From Streptomyces oryzae (lineage in GTDB: Bacteria; Actinomycetota; Actinomycetes; Streptomycetales; Streptomycetaceae), in assembly GCF_017676365.1 (NCBI RefSeq), contig NZ_JADKMA010000072.1, forward strand, positions 1-32,543: 32,543 bases of DNA. The letters are read 5' to 3'. This document shows, piece by piece, positions 19,058 through 26,677 of this stretch (position 1 is its first letter; each line of letters starts with the position of its first letter). The position numbers and the translations under genes were made by a program. Below the pieces are notes generated by a model that was not told where the DNA came from, ran no database searches, and saw only the letters and a list, made by a program, of their open reading frames with translations.

Positions 19058-19260
19058 CTGTTGCGCCGCCTCACAGCGAGCAGGTGTGAGCTGGCGGCCA
19101 GCAACTCCGGATAGGGCTCGGCCATCCTCGCTGCCGTCAGCGCCGACTCGAACAGTCGGTTGATGCCTGCGGCGGCGACCAGTCCGCCGGGCCGCACCTG
19201 CTCGGCAACAAGCCAGAGGTCGGCGTGATCAAGCCGACCTCTATCCCATGCCGGAAACAC
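19054..19260 (-). pseudogene. C-terminal remnant of a SAM-dependent methyltransferase-like gene
   Basis: An open stretch on the minus strand encodes about 68 residues. DHADLWLVAEQVRPGGLVAA resembles the post-motif-I region of class I methyltransferases (D...L.pGGllv), followed by a plausible C-terminal tail LLAASSHLLAVRRR. The N-terminal two thirds, including the SAM-binding motif, are missing; the GTG at 19260 has no good ribosome site. It is best read as a truncated gene. The assignment is by motif only and is tentative. Confidence 0.4.
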
Positions 19261-19329
19261 ATTCGAAAGGAGAGCTCTCTCTGGATAAGGTCACTTTTCG
19301 ACCGCAGAGTCTGACTTCGAGGGGGAGAG

Positions 19330-19821
19330 GTGCGGATTAAGTGCAGCGTTCCGGTAGGGCTGGCTGCTGCATTCGTGTTCACGGGCATGACAGCTCAGGC
19401 TTCCGCCGCAGAGCCAACGGTGAGCAGCGAACCGAGCACCGTTGCCTCCGATGACTCGGTTCAGGCGTCGTCCTACGGCAGGTCGCCCATCAATTTCTTC
19501 ACCACCCATGGTGACGACGCCCACGTGACCCGGGGTGAGGTGTCCGTTCATGGATGGTGGACCAAACAGAGCGGCCCTGCCAAGAAGGCCAAAGTCACGG
19601 TGTGGCTCCAGGCGCACAAACGATCGAAATGGAAGACCGTGGCGAAGGGTGTCCGGACCGTTAAGCCGGGGACCAGTAAGCGGGCCAATGCCCGGAAGAA
19701 GTGCAAGAACAGAACTACGAAGGTCAGGTTCCGCACGAAGGTCGATGTCGACATCATCGGTTACGCCGACTCACCTCGGCAGCTCACCACAAAGGGCGTC
19801 ACACGGCGTTGCAAGGTGTGA
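19330..19821 (+). CDS. Small secreted basic protein of unknown function
   Basis: A 163-aa protein with a signal peptide (short basic start MRIK, hydrophobic core, probable cleavage after ASA near residue 27). The mature part is rich in Lys/Arg and Thr with a likely beta-sandwich pattern (VSVHGWWTK, AKVTVWLQAH, KVDVDIIGYAD) and two Cys near the C-terminal half. It starts at GTG 19330 with GAGGGGG just upstream. I do not recognise a function. Base composition is lower in GC than the neighbouring operon, suggesting a different origin. It is probably unrelated to the cluster. Confidence 0.7.
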   Translation: MRIKCSVPVGLAAAFVFTGMTAQASAAEPTVSSEPSTVASDDSVQASSYGRSPINFFTTHGDDAHVTRGEVSVHGWWTKQSGPAKKAKVTVWLQAHKRSKWKTVAKGVRTVKPGTSKRANARKKCKNRTTKVRFRTKVDVDIIGYADSPRQLTTKGVTRRCKV

Positions 19822-19929
19822 AAGAAGCGAAATCCAAACCGGAGCAGAACAACGTCGGGCGTGGAGGCAAGGGTGAGGCGCACACGATCGCCACATGGCA
19901 GGGCGGCGAGGGAGAGCACGAGGGCGGAG

Positions 19930-20706
19930 ATGTTTCTCGGCCTGCACGGGGTCGTGAATGTCGATGCCGCTGTGATCGAGCACTGGCACCAGGACGATGT
20001 GGCAGAGGTGGACGATGGCATCAACGGTCTGGTGATCAGTCGCGCCGACGCATATGGCTGGCCCTCGGTCCACTCCAGCGACGGTATGCCGCCCGGGCGC
20101 CGGTGGTGGCATCTGGAGGCGGGCGGTGACTGGCAGAATCCAGGCCGGCAAACGGAGATGGCCTGGTGCCAGATTGACGTGGCTCCCCAGTCGCCTGGGT
20201 ACCGTCTGCCCTTCGTGCCACTCACCGCGCTCCTGTCCGACGCACTGAGTGCCGTCGGCACCTACCGCCTCACCGGCCTCCACGCTCTCGTGCCCATGGA
20301 AGCAGCGGTCGATGCCCGCGCAGCCCTCGCCTCCATGGTCGAGTGGCAGGAGCTGACCGCTTTCCGGCAGCCCGAACGCGCTGTGCGGGTCCGCCTGGAA
20401 GGGCTCCCGGACTCGGTACGGGCCGATGCGCTTGCGGCGACAGCGCAGGACCTCGCCCACGGGCACCTCTCGTGCCGTCCCAGGGCAGAGGCCGACGCCG
20501 ATACCCTCATCGAAGGGGTCACCACCCGGCCCACCGGCCACGAGCGTCTGCAGGAAGTCTCCAGCGGCGACCACTGCCTGAGCTTCGACTGCACCGTACA
20601 AGGGTGGAGCGCGGATACCGCAGCCTGGCTGGCCGAACTCTTCACCGAGGCACTGCGGCAGTCACGCGCGGCGAAGGCCGGCGTGCTGCTCACTGTGGGC
20701 ACCTGA
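19930..20706 (+). CDS. Hypothetical protein
   Basis: A soluble protein of 258 aa from ATG 19930; upstream GTG codons at 19861 and 19873 are possible but lie in a less protein-like stretch. It is rich in Trp, His and Asp (for example VIEHWHQDDVAEVDDG, RRWWHLEAGGDWQNP, VEWQELTAF). I see no membrane segment, no cofactor motif and no family I recognise. It stands alone, with 219 bp lacking any visible gene or structure before the next gene (20707-20925). Confidence 0.65.
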   Translation: MFLGLHGVVNVDAAVIEHWHQDDVAEVDDGINGLVISRADAYGWPSVHSSDGMPPGRRWWHLEAGGDWQNPGRQTEMAWCQIDVAPQSPGYRLPFVPLTALLSDALSAVGTYRLTGLHALVPMEAAVDARAALASMVEWQELTAFRQPERAVRVRLEGLPDSVRADALAATAQDLAHGHLSCRPRAEADADTLIEGVTTRPTGHERLQEVSSGDHCLSFDCTVQGWSADTAAWLAELFTEALRQSRAAKAGVLLTVGT

Positions 20707-20925
20707 GACCACGGGAGACCCGCCCACCGCCAAGTCTGTCCACGCGCCCCTCTGTCCAGGGCGAGGTGCTGGATCCCGCTCGTCCCCGCCGGGCTCAACC
20801 GGGCAGGGCATGTACAACGGCGGCGGGGGCTTCGCCTGGCCCGACCTGTGCATACCGGTAGGACTTCCGGCCCTGCGTATGGGCGGCGCTTCTCGGCCGG
20901 AGGGAGGCTCCGTAAGCTGACGCCG

Positions 20926-21561
20926 ATGATTACCAGCATTGTCTTCGACGTGGGCGAGACCCTCACACGCGACGACCGATACTGGGGCAGGTGGGCCGAC
21001 TGGCTCGGCGTCCCTCGCCATACGCTTTCCGCTCTGGTCGGAGCCGTTGTCGCTCAGGGGCGGGACAACGCCGACGCCATCCGATTGCTGCGCCCCGGCA
21101 TGGACATTGCCGCGGAGCGGGCAGCCATGGAGGCAGCGGGCGCCGGCGAGATCCTGGACGATTCGGACCTGTACAGCGATGTACGCCCCGGCCTTACGGC
21201 CCTTCGGGCTGCCGGCTACCGGGTGCACATCGCCGGGAACCAGACCGCCCGCGCAGGCCAACTGCTGCGGAACCTCGACCTTCCGGCCGACACGATCTCC
21301 ACCTCCGGCGAATGGGGGTGCGCCAAGCCCGACGCCGCCTTCTTCGAGCGTGTCCTGGCCACGGCGGGCAGTGAACCGGCCGCCACTTTGTATGTGGGCG
21401 ACCACCCGGCACGAGATGTGGGTCCAGCAGCCGATGTGGGACTGCGGACCTGTCTGCTGCGCCGTGGCCCCTGGGGGCACCTATGGGCGGACACGGCTGA
21501 CCCGGCACCGGACTTTCGCATCGACAGCATTCTCGACTTGCCCAAGGTACTGACTTCTTAG
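20926..21561 (+). CDS. HAD-superfamily hydrolase
   Basis: A 211-aa haloacid-dehalogenase-fold protein. Motif I is FDVGETLT (residues 7-14), with the nucleophile Asp but Gly instead of the second Asp, as in many FDVGET-type members. Motif II is AGNQT, motif III has Lys in GCAKPD and motif IV is VGDHPARDVG. A C1-type helical cap lies between motifs I and II. It probably removes phosphate from a small metabolite. ATG 20926 is chosen because the conserved fold starts two residues later. Nothing links it to the cluster. Confidence 0.88.
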   Translation: MITSIVFDVGETLTRDDRYWGRWADWLGVPRHTLSALVGAVVAQGRDNADAIRLLRPGMDIAAERAAMEAAGAGEILDDSDLYSDVRPGLTALRAAGYRVHIAGNQTARAGQLLRNLDLPADTISTSGEWGCAKPDAAFFERVLATAGSEPAATLYVGDHPARDVGPAADVGLRTCLLRRGPWGHLWADTADPAPDFRIDSILDLPKVLTS

Positions 21562-21640
21562 GCGTATTCCCCTTAGAAGACGCAGCCCGGCGCGGCACCG
21601 GTATTACCGTTCTCTGTGCCTGCACACAACGGAGTCAGCT

Positions 21641-22704
21641 ATGTCTGTAGGTCCGCGCTGCGGAGTCGGGGAATGTATTGCTGCCGCTCGCCGAATCGCC
21701 CGTATGACGCAGAAAGAACTGGCGGATGCAGCAGGTGTCTCGTACAGCATGGTGCGAGCCGTCGAGCGGGGTGCCAGGATGCCCGGGGCCTCCGTTCTCG
21801 ATGCGATCGCAGCCGCGTTGAGCGTCGATCCGGCCCGACTGCTGGGAGACCGGGGTCATACCGACTCCCGCGTGCACGACGAGATTCCTGAGATTTCTCG
21901 AGTGATCGCAGCGTATGACCTGCCGCAGGACGGCCCGGCGCGTCCACTCGACGAGTTGCGCGCCACCGTCTTCGAGGCAGTCGACTGGCGTGTGGGAGGC
22001 CAATATTTACGCATTGCCCGCAAGATGCCAGGGCTACTGGACTTGTCGGCGCGGCTGGTGGAACTCATGAGATGGGCCGCGCCCTCAGCAGAGGACCCGC
22101 TCCTCGATGCGGCTGTAGCTTATGTGCGCACTGAGACGTTCTTCGCCGCCCGAGCCCACGAACCGGGGCTTCGCGCGTTGGAACAAGCCCTGGACACTGC
22201 ACCTCAGGCACCCGGAGTCACGACGATTGCCGTACGCGGGGCGCTCCACATGCGTGCAGCGGTCATCGCGGGTCGTGCACGGCGCGAGGATGCAGCGATG
22301 CTGCACATGGGCGAGGCTCGCCGCTGCGGTGACGCTGTGCCCGAACGGGTTTACTACGGCACCGCATTCGGCCCTTCATCGGCTCGCGCACACGAAGTAT
22401 CCCTGGCCGTAAGTCTCGGTGGCCGGCATCTTCGACGGGCACTGGACATCGCGAACGAATGGGCTCCACGCGCGATCTGCCCGCCGAACGACGATCCGGC
22501 TTCTACATCGAAGTAGGCCATGCTCAACTTTGGTCCGGCCTGGTGGACGACGCGTTCGAGTCGCTGAAGGCGGCGCGGAGGATCGCGCCGCAGCACGCAC
22601 GCGATCACCGGTGGGTTCGTGAGGACATCGCCACACTACGGCGGTTGAAGCGAGCTCGCCGGGAAGATCTTTCCAGCTACGCGGATTGGTGTCGCGCGGT
22701 ATGA
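21641..22704 (+). pseudogene. XRE-family regulator broken by a 2-nt expansion
   Basis: The first frame encodes an HTH of the XRE type (ECIAAARRIARMTQKELADAAGVS, residues ~10-33) followed by a long helical TPR-like domain. At CGCGCG (22469-22474) the protein leaves its frame after WAPR and ends at 22516. The +2 frame continues exactly with DLPAERRSGFYIEVGHAQLW and a typical C-terminal TPR tail up to 22704. Removing one GC pair restores WAPRDLPAERR. This points to slippage in a CG run. A TTA Leu codon also lies at about 22006-22008. An ATG with a GGAG site starts it at 21641. Sequencing error is the alternative; otherwise the regulator is truncated at 291 aa. Confidence 0.8.
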
Positions 22705-22844
22705 CCCGGTAGCCACTGCCACAGCGTGTAGTAGTTGTGGCCGTTCCTGCGACGCAACATCTGTGTGTCCGAAACCGACGCATAGATGGGCTGCGGAATG
22801 CTCCACGACACGTCATTGAAGGGCGCCGCACGAGCGGCTGTCAT
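22677..22844 (-). CDS. Small hypothetical protein
   Basis: A 55-aa minus-strand frame with a good GGAGG site 9 nt before ATG 22844. The residues look like a real protein: SWSIPQPIYASVSDTQ, then MLRRRNGHNYYTLWQWLPG. No family is recognised. Its 3' end overlaps the end of the broken XRE gene by 28 bp, tail to tail. It is divergent from the next small gene across about 50 bp. Confidence 0.45.
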   Translation of the reverse strand: MTAARAAPFNDVSWSIPQPIYASVSDTQMLRRRNGHNYYTLWQWLPGHTARHQSA

Positions 22845-22894
22845 TATCGCCCGCCTCCGCAGCGAGGCTGCATAGTGTCCGGCGGGGTGTGGAC

Positions 22895-23068
22895 GTGACC
22901 GCAATGCCATCTGAGGCCGCGACCACCGCAGCCCGGCGCGGCACCTGGTACGGGACCTGCCCCCGCTGCAGGAAACCCCTCGTCCCGAGCAGCACCACCG
23001 ACGACAAGGGCCGTGTCGTCAGCATCCGCTGCCGCTGTCCGTCGATGTCGCCGAGCCGGGAGACGTGA
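22895..23068 (+). CDS. Small zinc-ribbon-like protein
   Basis: A 57-aa frame starting at GTG 22895 (GGCGGGG 7 nt upstream; ATG 22904 is an alternative). It has CPRC and a later CRC pair around a basic beta-hairpin-like segment, suggesting a small treble-clef or zinc ribbon. Only one base separates its stop from the next ATG. The function is unknown. Confidence 0.5.
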   Translation: MTAMPSEAATTAARRGTWYGTCPRCRKPLVPSSTTDDKGRVVSIRCRCPSMSPSRET

Positions 23069-23069
23069 G

Positions 23070-23267
23070 ATGACACCTGACTCCCCGGCCACCCCCTCGC
23101 CCGGCGACCGGGAGCAGCTGCCCTGCGGATACTGCCAGCAGGTCCGCGACATGATCGCCTTGGCCAAGAACCGGGACGAGACTGAACTGGCGCACGTACT
23201 CACCGACGTGCTGGTGCTGCACCGGAGCGAGAAGCACGCAGGACCACGGCTGGTGAGGTGCGCCTGA
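23070..23267 (+). CDS. Small Cys-containing hypothetical protein
   Basis: A 65-aa protein with a Pro-rich start, CGYC (residues ~18-21), then a helical segment VRDMIALAKNRDETELAHVLTDVLVLHRSEKH. It may bind metal through CGYC and the later His residues. It is translationally coupled to the preceding zinc-ribbon gene. The function is unknown. Confidence 0.55.
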   Translation: MTPDSPATPSPGDREQLPCGYCQQVRDMIALAKNRDETELAHVLTDVLVLHRSEKHAGPRLVRCA

Positions 23268-23358
23268 TCACGGCGTGCCGTCCCCCTGGCCGCCATCCCG
23301 ACGGAAGGAGGTGAAGGCGATGACGAGGATGCCGCGAACCCGGCATGCCCCCCCCGGG

Positions 23359-23390
23359 GCGGGAGGTACGTCCCGCAGGGGGTCACCCCC
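23359..23390 (-). terminator. Hairpins at the 3' end of the P450 gene
   Basis: GCGGGA-GGTACG-TCCCGC (23359-23376) is followed by GGGGG-TCA-CCCCC (23378-23390); the TCA is the complement of the P450 stop codon. Together they make a compact terminator-like block between converging genes. The gap 23268-23382 also holds a perfect AAGGAGGTGA ribosome-like site without a convincing gene after it. Confidence 0.45.
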
Positions 23391-24606
23391 ACGCAACCGG
23401 CAGCTCCGTGAGGCGGTTGACCAGCAGGCCCGTGTGCATGGTGACCGTCTCGGGGGGCACGGCGAGCCGCATGGTGGGGAAGCGGTCGGCGAGGATGCGG
23501 AGGGCGAGGGCGAGCTCGGTGCGGGCGAGCGGGGCGCCCAGGCAGTAGTGGGGGCCGTGGCCGAAGGCCAGCTGCGGCGGCTGGGCGGGGTCGGCGGCGC
23601 GGTCCGGAACGAAGCGGTCCGCGTCGGGGAAGCGGGCGCCGTCCCGGTTCGCCGAGCAGATCGAGGCGATCACCGCGCTGTTGGCGGGCAGTACCCGCCC
23701 CGCGATCTCGACCGGTTCCGTGGTGACCCGCAGCGGCCCTCCGTCGCCGATCGGGTTGATCCGCAGCAGCTCCTCGACCAGTGCGGCCAGCTCCTCCTCA
23801 CCGTCCGGCACCAGGGCCAGCCGGTCCGGCTGCCGCAGCAGGGTGAAGACGGAGGTGCCCAGCACACCGACCGTGGTCTCGTGCCCGGCGACGAGCAACG
23901 TCATGGCGAGGGTGAGCAGTTCGTGCTCGCTCAGCCCGCCCTCCTCGTCGCGTACTGCCACCAGCGCGCTGAGCAGGTCCTCGCCCGGCTCCCGGCGCTT
24001 GTCCGCCACCAGGTCCCGCAAATAGCCCAGCAGCGCCTGTTTGTGCCGCAGCATCTCCTCGGGCGTGTGCGCACTCAGCGACAGCACGGCGTCCGACCAG
24101 GTGCGGAAGCGTTCCCGGTCCGCGTAGGGGACGCCGAGCAGTTCGCAGATGACGGCCACCGGGAAGGGGAAGGCGAAGGCCGCGTTGAGATCGGCCCGGC
24201 CGCCTTGTGCCGCCATCGAGTCGGCCAGTTCGCCCGCCAGTTCGGCGATCCGGGGCCGCATGGCCGCAACCCGGCGCGGGGTGAAGGCCCGCGCTGCCAG
24301 GGCGCGCAGCCGGGTGTGTTCGGGCGGGTCCATGGTGAACAGACCGCCCGCGTCGAACGGGACGGCCGTCAGCTTCGGCGCCTCGGGCCGTACGGTCGCG
24401 GCCCGTGAGCAGCGCGGGTCCGCGAGCACGGCCCGTACGTCGTCGTAGCGGCTGACCAGGTGCCCGGTGTCGCCGCTCGGCAGGGTGACCTCGGCGACCG
24501 GCTCCTCGGCGCGGAGTACGGCGTAGGCGTCGGGCACCTCGGTTGCCGAGCGACGGGGTGGGGGATAGGCGGGGGCAGCGGCGCGGGTGGCGGAATCCTG
24601 GGCCAT
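23383..24606 (-). CDS. Cytochrome P450 (bacterial class I type)
   Basis: A 407-aa soluble P450. It has MDPPEHTRLR near the N-terminal third, the I-helix oxygen-activating motif LVAGHETTV, the K-helix ExxR in EELLR, and the heme loop FGHGPHYCLGAPLAR with Cys355 as the thiolate ligand. It needs external ferredoxin and reductase; none is encoded nearby. ATG 24606 is preferred over TTG 24621. It is divergent from the response-regulator gene and shares a 174-bp promoter region with it. It is probably a tailoring oxygenase for the peptide or acyl chain; the substrate is unknown. Confidence 0.93.
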   Translation of the reverse strand: MAQDSATRAAAPAYPPPRRSATEVPDAYAVLRAEEPVAEVTLPSGDTGHLVSRYDDVRAVLADPRCSRAATVRPEAPKLTAVPFDAGGLFTMDPPEHTRLRALAARAFTPRRVAAMRPRIAELAGELADSMAAQGGRADLNAAFAFPFPVAVICELLGVPYADRERFRTWSDAVLSLSAHTPEEMLRHKQALLGYLRDLVADKRREPGEDLLSALVAVRDEEGGLSEHELLTLAMTLLVAGHETTVGVLGTSVFTLLRQPDRLALVPDGEEELAALVEELLRINPIGDGGPLRVTTEPVEIAGRVLPANSAVIASICSANRDGARFPDADRFVPDRAADPAQPPQLAFGHGPHYCLGAPLARTELALALRILADRFPTMRLAVPPETVTMHTGLLVNRLTELPVAWG

Positions 24607-24690
24607 GTACGCACTGTTCAACTTTGGCCTCGATTCGTGGTCGAGCCGGTGTTGCGCGCGGCGTGAGGCGGTATTCTCTCCTCCCTGATC

Positions 24691-24755
24691 GCCAGTCCCA
24701 GTTGCCAGTCCGAATCGCCAGTCCGAATCGCTAGTCCTAGTCGCCAGTCAGGCCG
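24691..24755 (+). repeat. Five 13-bp direct repeats upstream of the response-regulator gene
   Basis: Units starting GCCAGT or GCTAGT occur at 24691, 24704, 24717, 24730 and 24743, exactly 13 bp apart; the second and third are identical (GCCAGTCCGAATC). The array lies in the divergent P450/response-regulator intergenic region, ending about 26 bp before the regulator ATG. It is either an iterated operator or a slippage-born array in the 5' leader. Confidence 0.85.
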
Positions 24756-24780
24756 GCCGAGTCCGCGGGGGAACTCGACG

Positions 24781-25386
24781 ATGATCTCAGTGGTGCTCGC
24801 CGAGGACATGCACATGGTCCGCGGCGCCCTGGTGGCGCTGCTCGACATCGAGACGGACATCGAGATCGTCGCCGAGGTCGACTCGGGCAGCGACATCCTG
24901 CCGGCCGTCTTCGCGCACCGCCCCGACGTCGCCGTCATCGACATCGATCTGCCGGGCATGGACGGGCTGACGGCCGCAGCCGAGGTGCACGAGAAGCTGC
25001 CGGCCTGCCGCACCCTGATCCTCACCAGCCTGGGCCAGCCCGGCAATCTGCGGCGTGCGCTGGAGGCCCACGTCTCCGGGTTCCTCCTCAAGGACGCGCC
25101 GCCCAGCAAGCTGGCCGACGCGATTCGCCGTATCCAGGCGGGGGAGCGCGTCATCGACCCCGAACTCGCCCTGGACGCCTGGTCGGCGCGGGAGAATCCG
25201 CTCACGGCGCGGGAGACGGAGGTGCTGCGGCTGGCGGCCGAGGGTGCGGAGGCCGCCGATATCGCGGGGCGGTTGTTTCTCTCGGTGGGCACGGTACGCA
25301 ACTATTTGACGACCATCGTCATCAAGTTGGGGGCCCGCAACCGGGTGGACGCGTTGCGGATCGCCCGCGAGCAGGGGTGGTTGTGA
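24781..25386 (+). CDS. NarL/LuxR-family response regulator
   Basis: A 201-aa two-domain regulator. The receiver domain has the acidic pair Glu8-Asp9, phosphoacceptor Asp54 in VIDIDLPGMDG, the LTSLG switch segment and the FLLKD lysine. The C-terminal LuxR-type HTH has NPLTARETEVLRLAAEG and AADIAGRLFLSVGTVRNYLT. All residues needed for phosphorylation are present. A GGGGGAA site precedes ATG 24781. The gene meets the histidine kinase gene tail to tail with only 10 bp between stops. The two probably form a pair and may control the P450, whose promoter region it shares, or the peptide genes. Confidence 0.94.
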   Translation: MISVVLAEDMHMVRGALVALLDIETDIEIVAEVDSGSDILPAVFAHRPDVAVIDIDLPGMDGLTAAAEVHEKLPACRTLILTSLGQPGNLRRALEAHVSGFLLKDAPPSKLADAIRRIQAGERVIDPELALDAWSARENPLTARETEVLRLAAEGAEAADIAGRLFLSVGTVRNYLTTIVIKLGARNRVDALRIAREQGWL

Positions 25387-25396
25387 GGGGGTGCCC

Positions 25397-26608
25397 CTAA
25401 GACCCCCGCATCGAGGGTGGAATGGTGGCCTCCAGGTGGAAGCAGCCGTCCTCGCGTACGTCGGCGCGAAGCGTGCCGCCGATGGCGGCGACGCGGGTGG
25501 CCAGGTTGCCGATGCCGCTGCCGCCGTCGGAGTCCGGCTGCGGAGTGGTCGGGTCCAGCGGGTCGGGCCGCGGCTGCACCCCGTCGTTGACCAGCCGCAG
25601 CACCGCGCAGTCCGGGCCGCCCCGCACGGTGATCTGGCAGTGCCGCACCTTGCTGTGCCGCAGGATGTTGGTGACGCCCTCCCGCAGCACGGTGGCCAGC
25701 ACCGTGCCGACCGTCTCCGAGATGTTCTCCAGCGTCGAGTCGACCTCGGCCTCGATCCCGGCCGCCTCGAACACCGAGACGGCGGAGGAGATCTCCGCGG
25801 GCAGCGAGATGTTGCGGTAGCTGCGCGCCACAGCCCGCACGTCGGACAGCGCCTGCCGCGAGATCTCCAGCACATGGGTCACCTCCTCCTTGGCACGCGG
25901 GGGATCGGCGTCCACCAGCCGGTGCGCCAGCTCGCTGCGCAGGGTGATCGCCGAGAGGCTGTAGCCCAGCAGATCGTGCAGATCACGCGCGAAGCGCAGC
26001 CGCTCCTCCTCCACGGCCAGCCGGGCGATCTCCCGCTGCGCTGCGCGCAGTTGCAGGACGATCTCGGACAGCTTGGTGAGCCCGTAGACGACGGCGCAGG
26101 TCGTGAGCGTGGAGACCCCGTTGTACGCGACCCGCAGCGGTGCCCAGCCGGAGGCCGAGGTGGCGATCAGGACGCTGACCACACACCCGGCCATCCCCAG
26201 CCAGGACCACGGCGCCCGCAGCGTGAGCAGCAGCGAGCCCGCCAGCAGCCCGGGCAGCCCCACCCAGGCCGTCCCCAGCAGCAGCATCGGCAGGAACGTG
26301 GAGATGGTCTGCAGCCCCAGCACCCAGTACTGGTAGCTGCGGCTCAGCCGCATGCCGCGCTGGGTGGAGCGCGCCACCTGGGTGCAGAACATCACCGCGA
26401 TCGCCGAGCCGCCGACGAGGACCTGCGCCAGGGAGCCGCCGACGGTCAGCAGGTGCAGCACCGCGGCGCCCAGGATGCCGACGAGTGCGACGACGAAGAC
26501 GGTCAACGCGATACGGGGGGCCGTCGCGGCGTCCACTCCGTACACCGGCGGCCGGCGTGCCCAGTGCTGTTGCGATTGTAAAGAGGTCCGCTCTCCCCGT
26601 TTGCTCAC
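25397..26608 (-). CDS. NarL-type sensor histidine kinase
   Basis: A 403-aa membrane kinase. Several hydrophobic segments in the first 190 residues give about five or six transmembrane helices without a large extracellular domain. The HisKA_3 dimerisation domain carries phosphoacceptor His in FARDLHDLLGYSLSAI, and the HATPase has an N-box EGVTNILRHS and a G-box GGSGIGNLATRV. GTG 26608 is chosen because GAGGGGGG stands upstream; the longer GTG start at 26674 adds a non-hydrophobic tail. Codon 10 is TTA (26579-26581), so translation should depend on bldA. It lies 69 nt after ycaO on the same strand and may be cotranscribed with it, while its regulator partner is convergent. Confidence 0.92.
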   Translation of the reverse strand: MSKRGERTSLQSQQHWARRPPVYGVDAATAPRIALTVFVVALVGILGAAVLHLLTVGGSLAQVLVGGSAIAVMFCTQVARSTQRGMRLSRSYQYWVLGLQTISTFLPMLLLGTAWVGLPGLLAGSLLLTLRAPWSWLGMAGCVVSVLIATSASGWAPLRVAYNGVSTLTTCAVVYGLTKLSEIVLQLRAAQREIARLAVEEERLRFARDLHDLLGYSLSAITLRSELAHRLVDADPPRAKEEVTHVLEISRQALSDVRAVARSYRNISLPAEISSAVSVFEAAGIEAEVDSTLENISETVGTVLATVLREGVTNILRHSKVRHCQITVRGGPDCAVLRLVNDGVQPRPDPLDPTTPQPDSDGGSGIGNLATRVAAIGGTLRADVREDGCFHLEATIPPSMRGS

Positions 26609-26677
26609 GTGGCGATCCCCCCTCGCCCCGACGAACGTCTGCTCAGCATAGGCGAGGGGATCCGGGGCCACCATTGG

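Noticed and set aside
23300..24408. AAGGAGGTGA site followed by ATG and a long plus-strand frame
   Set aside because: The ribosome-like site is excellent, but the frame runs antisense through the P450 gene and encodes no recognisable protein. It may be a leftover of a removed gene.
24691..24755. Plasmid or replication iterons
   Set aside because: There is no replication gene nearby; the array lies in a promoter region.
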